A stretch of 19,134 bases of DNA. Origin: Smittium culicis. Its lineage: Eukaryota; Kickxellomycota; Harpellomycetes; Harpellales; Legeriomycetaceae. Each line of letters opens with the position of its first letter. The stretch's first letter is position 1. The notes beneath the pieces were generated by a model that made no database searches, had not been told where the DNA came from, and saw nothing but the letters and a program-made list of their open reading frames with translations. The stretch spans positions 1 to 19,134 of the forward strand of contig LSSN01000235.1 in assembly GCA_001970855.1 (NCBI GenBank). Reading direction: 5' to 3'. This document shows, piece after piece, positions 10,073-18,362 of this stretch. The translations under genes were made by a program, and so were the position numbers.

Positions 10073-10273
10073 TTAAACTCTTTAATGTGCGGTAGGCTAA
10101 TTTTAATCTACAAAATATGGCAAACTTCATTCAATAAATATAATAAATTCCTAGGATCAATCAATTATTGATAATAGATAAAATAGAAGCAAATTACTTG
10201 TTTGCTTATAAACTATTAACTAATCAGTAAAGATATATATATTTTTAAAGTTTGTTGGACGGGAAAGGGTTAA
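10073..10273 (-). mobile_element. piggyBac-type MITE, copy G (201 bp), inverted
   Basis: The right end, GTTGGACGGGAAAGGGTTAA, is well preserved. The left end (TTAAACTCTTTAATGTGCGGTAG) is degenerate but aligns to the same terminal block as copies D and F. The interior keeps the order of blocks, including GGCAAAC-like and CTTATAAACT stretches. It ends ~115 bp before the boundary of DIRS copy 1. Confidence 0.65.
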
Positions 10274-10390
10274 GTCGATTTTTTATCCTAGCTAACTGGC
10301 TGGGCTATAAAGATTTTATAATAATATTGAATCCTAGATACTTATTTTCTTATGCTTATTTAACTTTAGTAAAAAATATGTTTAAATAAA

Positions 10391-10494
10391 TCGAGCTCTT
10401 TAAAGTGAATACTAATTTATATTATACGAGTAGAAGATAAATATTAATTGTTACCATCTTATTGTATAAAACTAAACCGAAATTAAAAACCAAT
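10391..10494 (-). repeat. 3' terminal region of DIRS copy 1
   Basis: It contains a 46-base block (10449-10494) starting TGTTACCATCTTATTG, which matches 14963-15008 of copy 2 with two mismatches. The alignment extends, with more differences, to ATCGAGCTC at 10391. That likely marks the terminus, because similarity stops there in both copies. Confidence 0.6.
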
Positions 10495-10643
10495 AAAAAT
10501 AGAGTGGATAAAATAAACTAATAAAATTTTTATAGTATATAATGTAAAGTAAATGCTCGTGATATCCTTATTATCTTTCGAAAAAGGTAAAGCAGGAGCG
10601 GTGAACGGGACTTAATACTTCTTCTCTCCTCGTAAAATATAAA

Positions 10644-10671
10644 TTAATCGAGCTCTAAAGAGCTCGATTAA
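10644..10671. repeat. Perfect 12-bp palindrome just after the recombinase, candidate DIRS internal complementary region
   Basis: TTAATCGAGCTC (10644-10655) and GAGCTCGATTAA (10660-10671) are exact reverse complements around TAAA. AATCGAGCTC is also the putative terminal sequence of this copy (10389-10398) and of copy 2 (14904-14913). DIRS elements carry an internal complementary region that repeats their outermost ends, placed next to the recombinase gene, and this palindrome sits there. Confidence 0.5.
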
Positions 10672-10673
10672 AG

Positions 10674-11661
10674 TTATTCCAAATTTAAAATCGACTCATC
10701 CAAGTTATTCGAAGAATTTCTTGTGAGTCGATAGTATGTATCGAAGATGGTATATTTCAACCAAAATTCACGTGAAACTATATCATCATTCGATACCCCA
10801 GATTTTGTGGCTACGGTAGAATATATTTCTCTCCCTTTGGGTATTGGTTCTCCAGGGTTGCGGCGTATTAAATTAGATAACGAATGGATGTATCTTGTAA
10901 TAATATCCACAGCTAGTGGCTTAGAGGTATCATTGACATACCTTATAAGTCTATGAACTGACCAAATGCTATTTTTAATGTGGGGAATTTGGCAGGGATT
11001 GAATACCACCTTTTCTTTGTAGACCATGTACGCATTTACTGGGATATAGTACTATATCCTCATGAGGGTTGATCTGGCATGGTTTTTCGACTGGGCGACA
11101 ACCTCTTTTTTCTTTAGGGACTACTATTGCTAGGTATAGCACTCCTTTTTCAATGTGGCTATGTTGGTCGTCAATCCTATGGATGCCGCTGGCATAGAGG
11201 AAACCTGATACTGATAACATCCAGCAAAGTTTGGTTGTGATTTTTTTAACAGTTAGGGAGGAGTTTTTGCGCCATTCTCGAAACAATTCTATAACTGGCG
11301 ATATATCCATAGAAATTCTAATGAAAGATTTAATACAAGTATCATCCAGTGCCTTAATAAATTAGGAAAATGTTGGATGTGCGGCTAGCTCGGCTAGACT
11401 ATCTGAAAGTTGAATGAGAGCCGATTTTTAGGCTTTTATTGGACCTAATTTCAGCTTGTATACGGTGTATATTTCAGCTAGATAGTTTATTATTTGAGGC
11501 ACGGAAATGGGAGTGGATATCTCGTTTGATATCCTGCAGTCTAGAAAGCGCCAATTGATAGATTTATATCTGATTCTAAGACGGAAGCGCCGGTCGTAGG
11601 AAACAATAAAGTCAGTGGCATAATTACCGAGACTGTCAAGATCTGGGTTATAAGAGTGCAA
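10674..11661 (-). pseudogene. Tyrosine recombinase remnant, DIRS copy 1
   Basis: The N-terminal part (11661-11428) includes RFLDCRISNE and INYLAEIYTVYKLKLGPIKA, matching the start of the copy 2 recombinase. A stop replaces the expected Tyr of the AYKS motif, a second stop follows near 11364, and the frame reopens through 11310-10975 with FLYASGIHRIDD. The equivalent of copy 2 is LMRASDIHRIDD, so the first catalytic Arg is Tyr here. A frameshift near 11000 leads to the C-terminal part (11027-10674) with IPKGREIYSTVATKSG and FDTYYRLTR, which keeps the nucleophilic Tyr region. The enzyme would cut and rejoin DNA during integration, but this copy is almost certainly inactive. No intron-like gap separates INYLAEIY from the AYKS region, unlike in copy 2. 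Confidence 0.8.
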
Positions 11662-11766
11662 GGCAAGTGAAGTCGAAAGTTATATTTAATATAAAGATAT
11701 TTATTTATTACTTATTAGAAAGTATACAAGATAATAGATGTCGAATTCAAGACAGGAAAAGCGTAA

Positions 11767-11776
11767 CCTTTTTATA
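11767..11776 (-). promoter_or_regulatory. TATA box downstream of the heat-shock elements
   Basis: The minus strand reads TATAAAAAGG here. It lies about 200 bases downstream of the heat-shock-element array and about 105 bases before the recombinase-homologous frame. TATA sequences are common by chance in AT-rich DNA; the GG ending and the position raise the case somewhat. Confidence 0.4.
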
Positions 11777-11861
11777 CTTTTTCCGTTGCTTGGTTTTAGG
11801 TCATAAACTTCAAAGAAAAATTACAGAATAAACTAAAAAGAAAGCTATAGAAAAATAACCG

Positions 11862-11895
11862 TTTGATTACTAATCAAACTTGATTAGTAATCAAA
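11862..11895. repeat. 34-bp perfect palindrome (16-bp arms, 2-bp spacer)
   Basis: TTTGATTACTAATCAA (11862-11877) is followed by AC and then its exact reverse complement (11880-11895). Each arm is itself built of TTGATTA/TAATCAA half-sites. It lies between the heat-shock elements and the TATA box. It could be a protein-binding site or a cruciform-forming sequence. Confidence 0.6.
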
Positions 11896-11972
11896 ATAAA
11901 TCGTTATCGATGTTAAAAATATGAACACGTAAAGTTATTACGCAAGAAAAATTAATATCTATAAGAAATTTC

Positions 11973-12066
11973 AGAAATGTTCTAGAAAGTTTCATAACAT
12001 TCTAGAACATTGCTGCTGATGATATCTGAATATTTCGGAACATTCTAGAAAGTTCTAGAAAGTTCC
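11973..12066. promoter_or_regulatory. Heat-shock-element cluster
   Basis: The HSF binding pattern is alternating 5-bp units nGAAn and nTTCn. At 12037-12066 six such units follow without a gap: GGAAC, ATTCT, AGAAA, GTTCT, AGAAA, GTTCC. Two further perfect pairs lie at 11979-11988 (GTTCT, AGAAA) and 11999-12008 (ATTCT, AGAAC), with GAA and TTC half-sites at 11974 and 11991 spaced one base too far. A six-unit contiguous array is a strong, non-random match to a heat-shock promoter. The array is symmetric, so direction is judged from the TATA box at 11776-11767 (minus). Confidence 0.72.
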
Positions 12067-12213
12067 ATTCATGCCAGAGATCTTGCCTTTCGAGGAAACG
12101 CCTCTGATACTACAGATCATCAAGTAACTGTGCTTTTTTTCTGATTGCGGTGACTTTCTTCTTTTTTTATTCGGAAATAAAGATTTTTCTTGAAGAAGAA
12201 TTGGCTGTGAAAT

Positions 12214-13962
12214 TTATAGCGCCATCATGTCTAGGGATAAGATCGCGGACTTCGACATTGGATTCACCATAGTCATTGTGATCGCTCGCGGCGGACTTTC
12301 TGAACTAGGTGGGCTATTAGATCCCAGGGTGGATAGCGGTACGGATTTTCGATTCTTGTCCACTTGTGGGTCTGAGCATTTTGACCAAGCGCTTTGTATT
12401 CCGGATACCAACTATAGTATTGATCCAGCTTCCTGTTCTGGGATGATGCATATAGATCGGCGTCTTTCGGCCCATAGTTTATGTTATGAGCTGAGAGTGT
12501 CTTCTGTGATAGAGAATATAAATTTTGCGCTGTCAGCCTGCTCGGAACATCCACTGGGTTTAATATGGATGGTATACTGGTCACTTGTGGGCAGGTGTTG
12601 GTCTTGAGATAGTGAGACCATATCTTTTCTGTTAATTTCAACAGCTCCAGTGAATTAGTGCCCCCGAATTTCTTTAAATAGAAGAGTGTGGATGTGTTTT
12701 GCGAGTAGACTAACACTGATCGAACCACCGCAATATTGAAATTCAGTTAATAAAACATATTCAATAATTTATTTGTGTTGATATTCAGCCTTGCGACCTT
12801 GGGGTTCCATATACCTGAGTAAGAGCGATGTCCTACTACTATTCCCAAAGCTGAGTCACTGGAGTCGGTAAATATCTCCAGCTCTGGCGTCTCGGATAAG
12901 AATGAGTTACCGTTCCATGACGTTAGCTGGTTCTCCCAGAAGGGCAGATTCTGTATTTCTGGTTTCGTCAGCGTCACTATCGATGATCATGAGTTTGATA
13001 CTGACAGAGCTCGTTTCTTGAGTTTTAATATTGGGCGTAGCATCAGTATCCCTGGAAGCAGTGCGACTAAAATCTACTGGGCCTTGACGATGAGCTCGCC
13101 AGACATCTCAATGTCGTTTGGCCAGCGTTGAGAAATCTGCTGGCTTTGCAGCGGAGATCCCGGATCTTGGTGGACGGAGCTTTGAGGAAAATTTCTCTGG
13201 TTTTGATCACCATTACAAGGTGTGTGATCGACTGAGACGGCGTAATCGACAACTTTTCGGATTTGAACTTCAATACAAGCTCCGAGATCTTGGAGTAGAT
13301 TAAGCGCGTGTATGTTTGGCACACGTATTTGGATTCCCCCATAATCAGCAGGTCGTCGAGATATGCCGAGGCTCGAATTCCTTTCGACCTGTCCCACTCT
13401 AGAACTGAGCGGAGGATCTTCGTGAAGATCAACAGGCTCAGTGATAGCCCGGATGACAGGACGCGGAACTGGAATCAGCGGCCGTTCCAAAGAAATCTGA
13501 GGTATTTTATGCACTACTTGTAGATCAAGATGTACATGAAAGCATCCTCGAGGTCTAGTGACGTCAAGAAACCTTTCATACGGATAATTCTGAAGAAGGA
13601 AGTCAGCATCTCCATCTTGAAGTTCTGGTTCTCAACGCTGAGTTTTAGCTTTCAGAGATCAGGATGGATCACACTCCTCCAGTCTTCTTTGGTATCGTGA
13701 ATAGCTGGATGTAAAATCCTGGTCCCCTCGGCTGGATCTCCACGATTGCTCTTATTGATATCAGGGTGCCAAAATAATTTCTTCAGATCCACGCTGGCCT
13801 TGCAGATCAGTTTTCTTTTTTACCTCCTCCGGCCGAAGTGATTTTAAGTCTACGTCTTCAAGGGGATTCTGGATCCCCTATCTACTATGTCTCGAAGCAA
13901 TAGACTGTCCGTTATCTTGGACCATACCGATTTGAAAAAAGATAGGCGACCCCCAACATGGG
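12214..13962 (-). pseudogene. Reverse transcriptase-RNase H remnant (pol), DIRS copy 1
   Basis: It begins with VGGRLSFFKSVW (about 13958), the DIRS pol start motif. After several frame changes, RT blocks appear: TSLDLEDAFMYILI, IFTKILRSVLEWDRSKG and AYLDDLLIMGES (about 13370), which keeps the catalytic Asp pair. RNase H follows (12977-12747) with ELEIFTDSSDSALGIVVG. Its second catalytic block reads NTNKLLNMFY where copy 2 has NARELLSVLY, so the Glu is lost. The Asp of the SDNT block reads Gln in VYSQNTST (about 12700). The C-terminal DIRS region (LYASSQNRKLDQYYSWYPEY, PPWDLI) runs to 12273, and one more frameshift leads to MSKSAILSLDMMAL at 12214, where homology stops at the foreign segment. 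Confidence 0.82.
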
Positions 13963-14700
13963 TGCCTTTCTGCGTCTCTATTGTGACTTCTTTCCGCGCC
14001 CTCAGCCTCTCGCGCGAAAATTTGATTGGCGATTGTGGGTCTTGTTACTCGCTTCAGCGGTGGTTGCAGCTGCGGTGTTTTGCACCTTAACAGTGTAGCT
14101 GTTGTTCCTATCCTTACAGGTTGTACTCTGCTGGAGCCTGCGAAAGGGCATGATTCGTTGTCGTTTCGCAGTAGTCTTCTTTGCAATGAGGGCTTTCAAA
14201 GTCTCTTGATCTACTGGTGGTTTGACATCATATTTGACAAGCTGATTCGGTTGTCTAACCTTGCTTGAGTTACTGTGGCGGTAATTTCGGACAAGAATAC
14301 TCTCATTGCTCTGGAAGAAAGGATTTATGGATCTTCGAAGGTCTCCATACCCTTATTTTCTTTGATTAGGAGATGGAAATAGTATTAAATATGCCGATTT
14401 TCTTGGACCAGGGGTAAATGCATTCCATTGAAAGCGGAATCAGTTTTATTCACTGTGCTCGACGCTGTATCGCTCAGTGGTGGAGGAGTATAGTTCATTG
14501 AACTATTCCTGGGGCAAGAGTGGATAGCAATCTTGCGTTCTTCTTCAATCGATAGAAGTACTTCAGTGAGCTCCGGATATACAGAAAAGTCTGTAACCGG
14601 TACCCTGGTTGAAATTTAAGGGTCTTATGGTTCTTGGTTGCTCTCCCTTTCATATAGGAGTTTATTGTACCAGTTCTGTTAATACCTTGACTTGGTCTTG
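13960..14700 (-). pseudogene. gag-like remnant, DIRS copy 1
   Basis: On the minus strand, in changing frames, YPELTEVLLSIEEERK and MNYTPPPLSDTASSTVNKTD (about 14590-14430) match the copy 2 gag segments YPELIEEFPD and VNYQPPPLNDTARTAVKKVD. Further on, AKKTTAKRQRIMPFRRLQQS (about 14180-14120) matches the basic stretch ATKKTAVKPKSSRTRPFRQR. The intervening part holds several stops. A function as the nucleocapsid-like protein of the retroelement is inferred from position and these matches. Confidence 0.65.
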
Positions 14701-14730
14701 GCTTGCGGGAGCTTAGATTTAAGTTACTTT

Positions 14731-14898
14731 CTCCATCGTTTAATAATTTTGAAGGAAATAAAAGCTTAAAGTAGAAAATTTTTATGCTGGTAGAGTACCT
14801 TTCGAAAGAAAAGATGATAAGGACAACAATAGCGTGTAATTTGCATTATATACTGTAAAAAATTTTATTAGTTCATTTTATTCACTATATTTTTATAA
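14731..14898. other. Spacer between the two DIRS copies
   Basis: AT-rich, no gene. It presumably holds the 5' terminal sequence of copy 1 and the junction with copy 2, but I cannot place either boundary because no intact 5' terminus is available for comparison. Confidence 0.4.
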
Positions 14899-14902
14899 GT
14901 AT

Positions 14903-15038
14903 TAATCGAGCTCAAAGAGCGAGAATTGATTAATATTATATGATAGGAGGAGATATATTAAGTGTTACCATTTTATTGGATAAAACTAAACCGAAATTAA
15001 AAACCAATATTATATCTCATAGAGGAGATATATTAAGT
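14903..15038 (-). repeat. 3' terminal region of DIRS copy 2 with an internal direct repeat
   Basis: A 17-base exact direct repeat, GAGGAGATATATTAAGT, lies at 14947-14963 and 15022-15038. The similarity extends upstream to AATATTATAT, so about 75 bp is duplicated in tandem. The 46-base block shared with copy 1 (14963-15008) lies between the two. The outer edge has ATTAATCGAGCTC (14901-14913) and an imperfect inverted partner ending GATTAAT. The second repeat overlaps the recombinase stop codon. Confidence 0.6.
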
Positions 15039-16680
15039 TAATTCAGAGTTAAAATAGTTTCCGTGATGTTTAAATTAATATCCCTAGAAAGCTGATAGTG
15101 ATTATCTAGCATTGATGCACCGGACCAGAATGCTTGGGTGATTGCTGGTATCCCTGCATTTGTAGCTAATGTAGCTCTAATTGCTCTGGCTTTCGGTATC
15201 TGTTCTCGTTCGTTAACCATAAACTTTGAAACAGATTTGATGTTTCTTGATATACTGTCTACAGTCAGAGGTTTTTCGGAATTGTTTACATATCTAAACA
15301 AATGATTCACTGTTAAGTTTTTATCGTTGATGTGAGGCCTAGAGCATGGAATCATAGCCATTCTTGCTTTGTAGACGTCATAAGCATGAACTGGGAAAAA
15401 CATCAAATTTGTATGTGATTTGATTTTACATGGTCGTTCAATAGGTCTACCTTGCCGCCTTTCTTTGGGGGCTACTATGACAAATACTACCGAGTTATCC
15501 TTTCGGATTGTACGAATATCGTCGATCCTGTGTATGTCGCTCGCGCGCATTAAACCACAAATGGCAATTAACCAACATTTCTTGGCTGTCAAATCCTTAG
15601 TTTTTAATTGGTCGGTTTGTCCTAGACTAGAGATATAATTAATAATCGCTGTAATATTTATATTTCCTTTTACGAAAGACTTGATAGACATTTCTTCAAT
15701 ATTAATTATAAATAAATAAAGTTTTTTTTCGTCTATGTTGATGTTTGCTGATTTAAACCATTGTACTATGGAAGATTTGTATGCCTTCAAGGTGCCTATT
15801 GTAAGTCTCTGTTATGATTTAAATATTTTATTATTGTTGTTCTGAATACCTTTTCAATTTGAAATATTCAGTTGTCTTATTATAGAAAATTTTACAGTGA
15901 GTTTTTTATGAACTCAATCTAAAGTAAATACTAGCTATAAAAATAAATGTTTAAAGTGTAATATAAAAATATAGATAAAAAATAACTATTAAATTGTTTC
16001 ATAGTTTTGACTCAGGTTTTAGTGTTTCATGATATTGTTTTTTTTTACCCATGTCCTAATCAGGTATTATACATTTTCATTATATCCCCTTTTTGGCTTG
16101 TTGGTGTAATGTCCTAATTTGAACAATTACAAATAGTATTTAATTAAACTATATTTTAGGTTCATTACAGTCTCTTTTTTGAGTATATTTCAGATAAGTA
16201 GTTTATCAATGAAATAGTATCTTGGTTGCAGCTGTCTTTGTTGGTTTCAAGCCAATCTAGGAATCCTTGTTGTATGGCCGAATTCCTAGTTCTTCTTTTG
16301 ATTTCCCGTTGGTTAGGATCAATGAGTCTAATTGCGTGTTCAGAATAGCCTTCAGTTTCGAGGGTACTCCGCTGATCCTCCATACCGCGAGTGACCAACT
16401 CTTGTTGTCGGTCATGGGAGACTTTCCGCTTTTGGGTTCGGGGACGATCACAGATACTTCTAGTATTATCTGCTGTTGAACTGTTAATTTCAACAGATCT
16501 GGGTACCAAATTGCTGATTTCCAAAAGGGGGTTATTAGAATTAATGTTAACCTCTCGCTCTTCACCTTCTGTAATACCTGTGGGATCAGGTTCCAAGGTG
16601 GACAGCAATACGGGTTGGACAATTGGGTCCAGCTGTGAGACAAGGAGTTGATTCCTACTGCTTCCTTGTCCGGGTACCAA
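15038..16680 (-). CDS. Tyrosine recombinase of DIRS copy 2 (ORF3), two exons
   Basis: Exon 1 lies in the frame that is open from upstream of 16680 down to 16169. Its C-terminal part reads GFLDWLETN and INYLSEIYSKKRL. Exon 2 (15806-15038) resumes with LLTIGTLKAYKSS and ends NITETILTLN. Exon 2 holds the catalytic core: Arg in LMRASDIHRID (about residue 82 of the part starting at 15790), an IPKARAIRATLA block in place of the usual H-x-x-R, and Tyr in MLDNHYQLSR (about residue 232). The His is not obvious, as in several fungal DIRS enzymes I recall. The protein would integrate the circular cDNA. Exon 1 overlaps the end of pol in the -1 frame and has no early ATG, so translation may depend on frameshifting or reinitiation. 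No stop codon lies in the spliced frame. Confidence 0.75.
15807..16168 (-). other. Putative 362-nt intron in the DIRS copy 2 recombinase
   Basis: Without splicing the frame ends at TAA 16167-16165, directly after KKRL, and the catalytic part restarts at 15790 without an ATG. A donor GTAATG at 16168 and an acceptor ACAGAG ending at 15807 join the two parts in frame. The result aligns to copy 1, where INYLAEIY runs on to PIKA with no gap. The excised DNA is much more AT-rich than the exons. The alternative is a decayed insertion at this site. Confidence 0.55.
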
Positions 16681-18362
16681 CTGTAGTAATTGCGTGCCTT
16701 GGTGTTCCTATTGGTTGCAAATAGGTCCACGTCGTGAGTACCATAGAGAGAGATGATCTTGTCGAAGATCGTGTTCGGGATTGACCACTCTGTTTGAGCA
16801 TTCAATCTGTTGGGAGCATCCCCTGGATTCAGGTATGTAGGTACATACGTCATCTGGGGGCGGATGTTGGTTTTCAGGCAGTGATCCTATATATCTTCTG
16901 AAATCTTGAGTAATTTTGGAGAAGTGGTACCTCCAAACTTCCTCACGTATGCCAACGTAGTGGTATTTTCTGAATAGACCAGCACAGAGCGACCAACAAA
17001 ATTTGGGAGTTGGAGTGCATATAATACACTCAACAATTCTCTTGCGTTGATGTGGAGAGAGGCCTCTGATGGAGGCCACAAACACGAGTAAGATTAAGAT
17101 CCCACAACGATCCCCCAAGCTGTGTCGCTGGCATCTGTAAAAACTTCCAGCTCTGGATTTTCTGGAAGGAACTATTGTCCATTACATTTCGATAGCTGGT
17201 CTCTCCACCAAGTGAAATTCTTGAGGGCTGGTGGAGTGAGAATTACAGACGCTGTCCATGATTTCGTTTTGCTCAGTGTAGAGTTCTTCAATTCTAACAA
17301 ACGTCTGAGCATTAGACGCCCTGGTAGTAGAGCTACTGACATTGCTTGAGCCTTCCCAATGAATGAAGCCATGGTTCTCAGAGTTGTTTGGCCTTTGGAG
17401 ATAAGCTTCGATGCTTCTCTCCTTAAGTCTCTAACCTTGTCCTTTGGGACCTTTAGAGACATGTCCCTGAAGTTTATCTCCATACCCAAGTGTTTGGTTA
17501 TCTGTTTGGGGATGAGAGAGGATTTCGATTCCTTCACTAGGAATCCCAGGCTTAGTAGTCTTTTCAGAACAGAGTTGGTGTTCTGTAAGCACATTTCCTT
17601 GGTCTTGGCGATGATTAGTATATCGTCCAAGTAAGCGGCGACCTTGATACCTTGCTGTCTCGACCAATTGATAACTGGGCGTAGAATCTTTGTGAAGATC
17701 AACGGACTGAGGGATAGGCCAAAAGGTAGGACTCTGAACTGGAGCTTCCTCACATTCCATTGGAACCTGAGGTATTTCCTGCATTTATGGTGGATCAGAA
17801 TATGTAGTAAGGCATCCTGAAGGTCTATAGAAGTCATATAGTCCTTTCTCGATATCAACTTGCATATCGAGTTCAAGGAATCCATTTTGAAGTGCTGAGG
17901 TGCTACGTATTCGTTCAGTTTCCTCAGATCCAGAACCGGGCGGAGGTCTCCAGTCTTCTTGGGGATCGTAAAAAGTTGGCTGTAGAAACCTGAGTTCGGT
18001 TTCCATACTTTCTCTATTGCCTGAATGGATAGAAGTGCCGCCACTTCTTTTGTGATAATTTTCGTAGATTCCTTGGTCATCTTTCGTTTTTTGCGATGAG
18101 GATGGGAAGTTAATGTTCGGCCGCAGCCCCGAAAGCGATTTTTTGCGGGGTAATGCGGGGGGTAATTGGAGTGCGGGGACGTGCAGGGAACTGCGGGGGA
18201 GTGCCTTGTGGGATCTTCGAACGGGATACTGAATCCCTTCGAAATTATCGAGTTCACCCATTGACTGTCCGTCAATTTTTCCCAAGCGGCGCGGAACCTT
18301 GCGAGGCGGCCTCCTACTGGGTAGGAGTTTTGAAACCTTATTGAGGTCTTGGTTTCTTGCCC
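16257..18362 (-). pseudogene. Reverse transcriptase-RNase H (pol) of DIRS copy 2, one frame with three nonsense codons
   Basis: The frame is open from within the end of gag and starts with SYPVGGRLARFRAAWEKLTD. RT blocks follow in order: FYSQLFTIPKKTGDLRPVLD, TSIDLQDALLHILI, LQFRVLPFGLSLSPLIFTKI and AAYLDDILIIA (Asp pair at about 17625), then HLGMEINFRD. RNase H has ELEVFTDASDTAWGIVVG, HINARELLSVLYAL and VYSENTTTLAYV, the last with Glu for the usual Asp. The C-terminal DIRS region has LNPGDAPNRL, DVDLFATNRN, YYSWYPDKEA, CPPWNLIPQV and FWKSAIWYPDLLKL. Stops are TAG 17174-17172, TAA 17096-17094 and TAG 16889-16887; the last replaces a Trp kept in copy 1 (KIWSHYLKT). All lie in or beside RNase H, and the frame is otherwise unbroken for about 2.1 kb. 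It would copy element RNA into DNA if the stops were read through or absent. Confidence 0.85.

Larger units (their letters stand above)
11662..12213 (-). other. ~550-bp unrelated segment inside DIRS copy 1, promoter-like
   Basis: In copy 2 the corresponding interval, between the WKSAIWYPDLLKL block and the recombinase start, is about 130 bp. Here it is about 550 bp, without homology and without coding. It contains a heat-shock-element array, a 34-bp perfect palindrome and a TATA box, ordered so that transcription would run into the recombinase remnant. I see no inverted ends or target duplication to define it as a transposon. It could be an inserted terminal repeat of another DIRS element or a captured host promoter. 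Confidence 0.5.
10389..14730 (-). mobile_element. DIRS-type tyrosine-recombinase retroelement, copy 1, degenerate
   Basis: Reading the minus strand gives the DIRS gene order: gag remnant (about 14700-13960), reverse transcriptase and RNase H remnant (13962-12214), tyrosine recombinase remnant (11661-10674), then a 3' terminal region. All parts are frameshifted or hold nonsense codons. DIRS elements integrate with a tyrosine recombinase instead of a DDE integrase and use inverted or split terminal repeats. The 3' region 10391-10494 aligns with 14905-15008 of copy 2. GC content is visibly higher than in the flanks. The 5' boundary is uncertain. About 550 bp (11662-12213) has no counterpart in copy 2. 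Confidence 0.8.

Noticed and set aside
12227..12607. 126-codon plus-strand frame
   Set aside because: Antisense to the copy 1 RNase H-side domain, with no independent support.
13074..13514. 146-codon minus-strand frame in the reverse transcriptase region
   Set aside because: It is the wrong frame of the copy 1 reverse transcriptase; the YLDD-bearing frame over 13067-13432 explains the same DNA.
15038..16680. A host phage-type integrase or Crypton as the source of the recombinase
   Set aside because: Its place directly after reverse transcriptase and RNase H, and the same order in copy 1, show it belongs to a DIRS retroelement.
17785..18285. 166-codon minus-strand frame, and 17431-17784 in the same region
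   Set aside because: Shadow frames of the copy 2 reverse transcriptase, which has all the conserved blocks.
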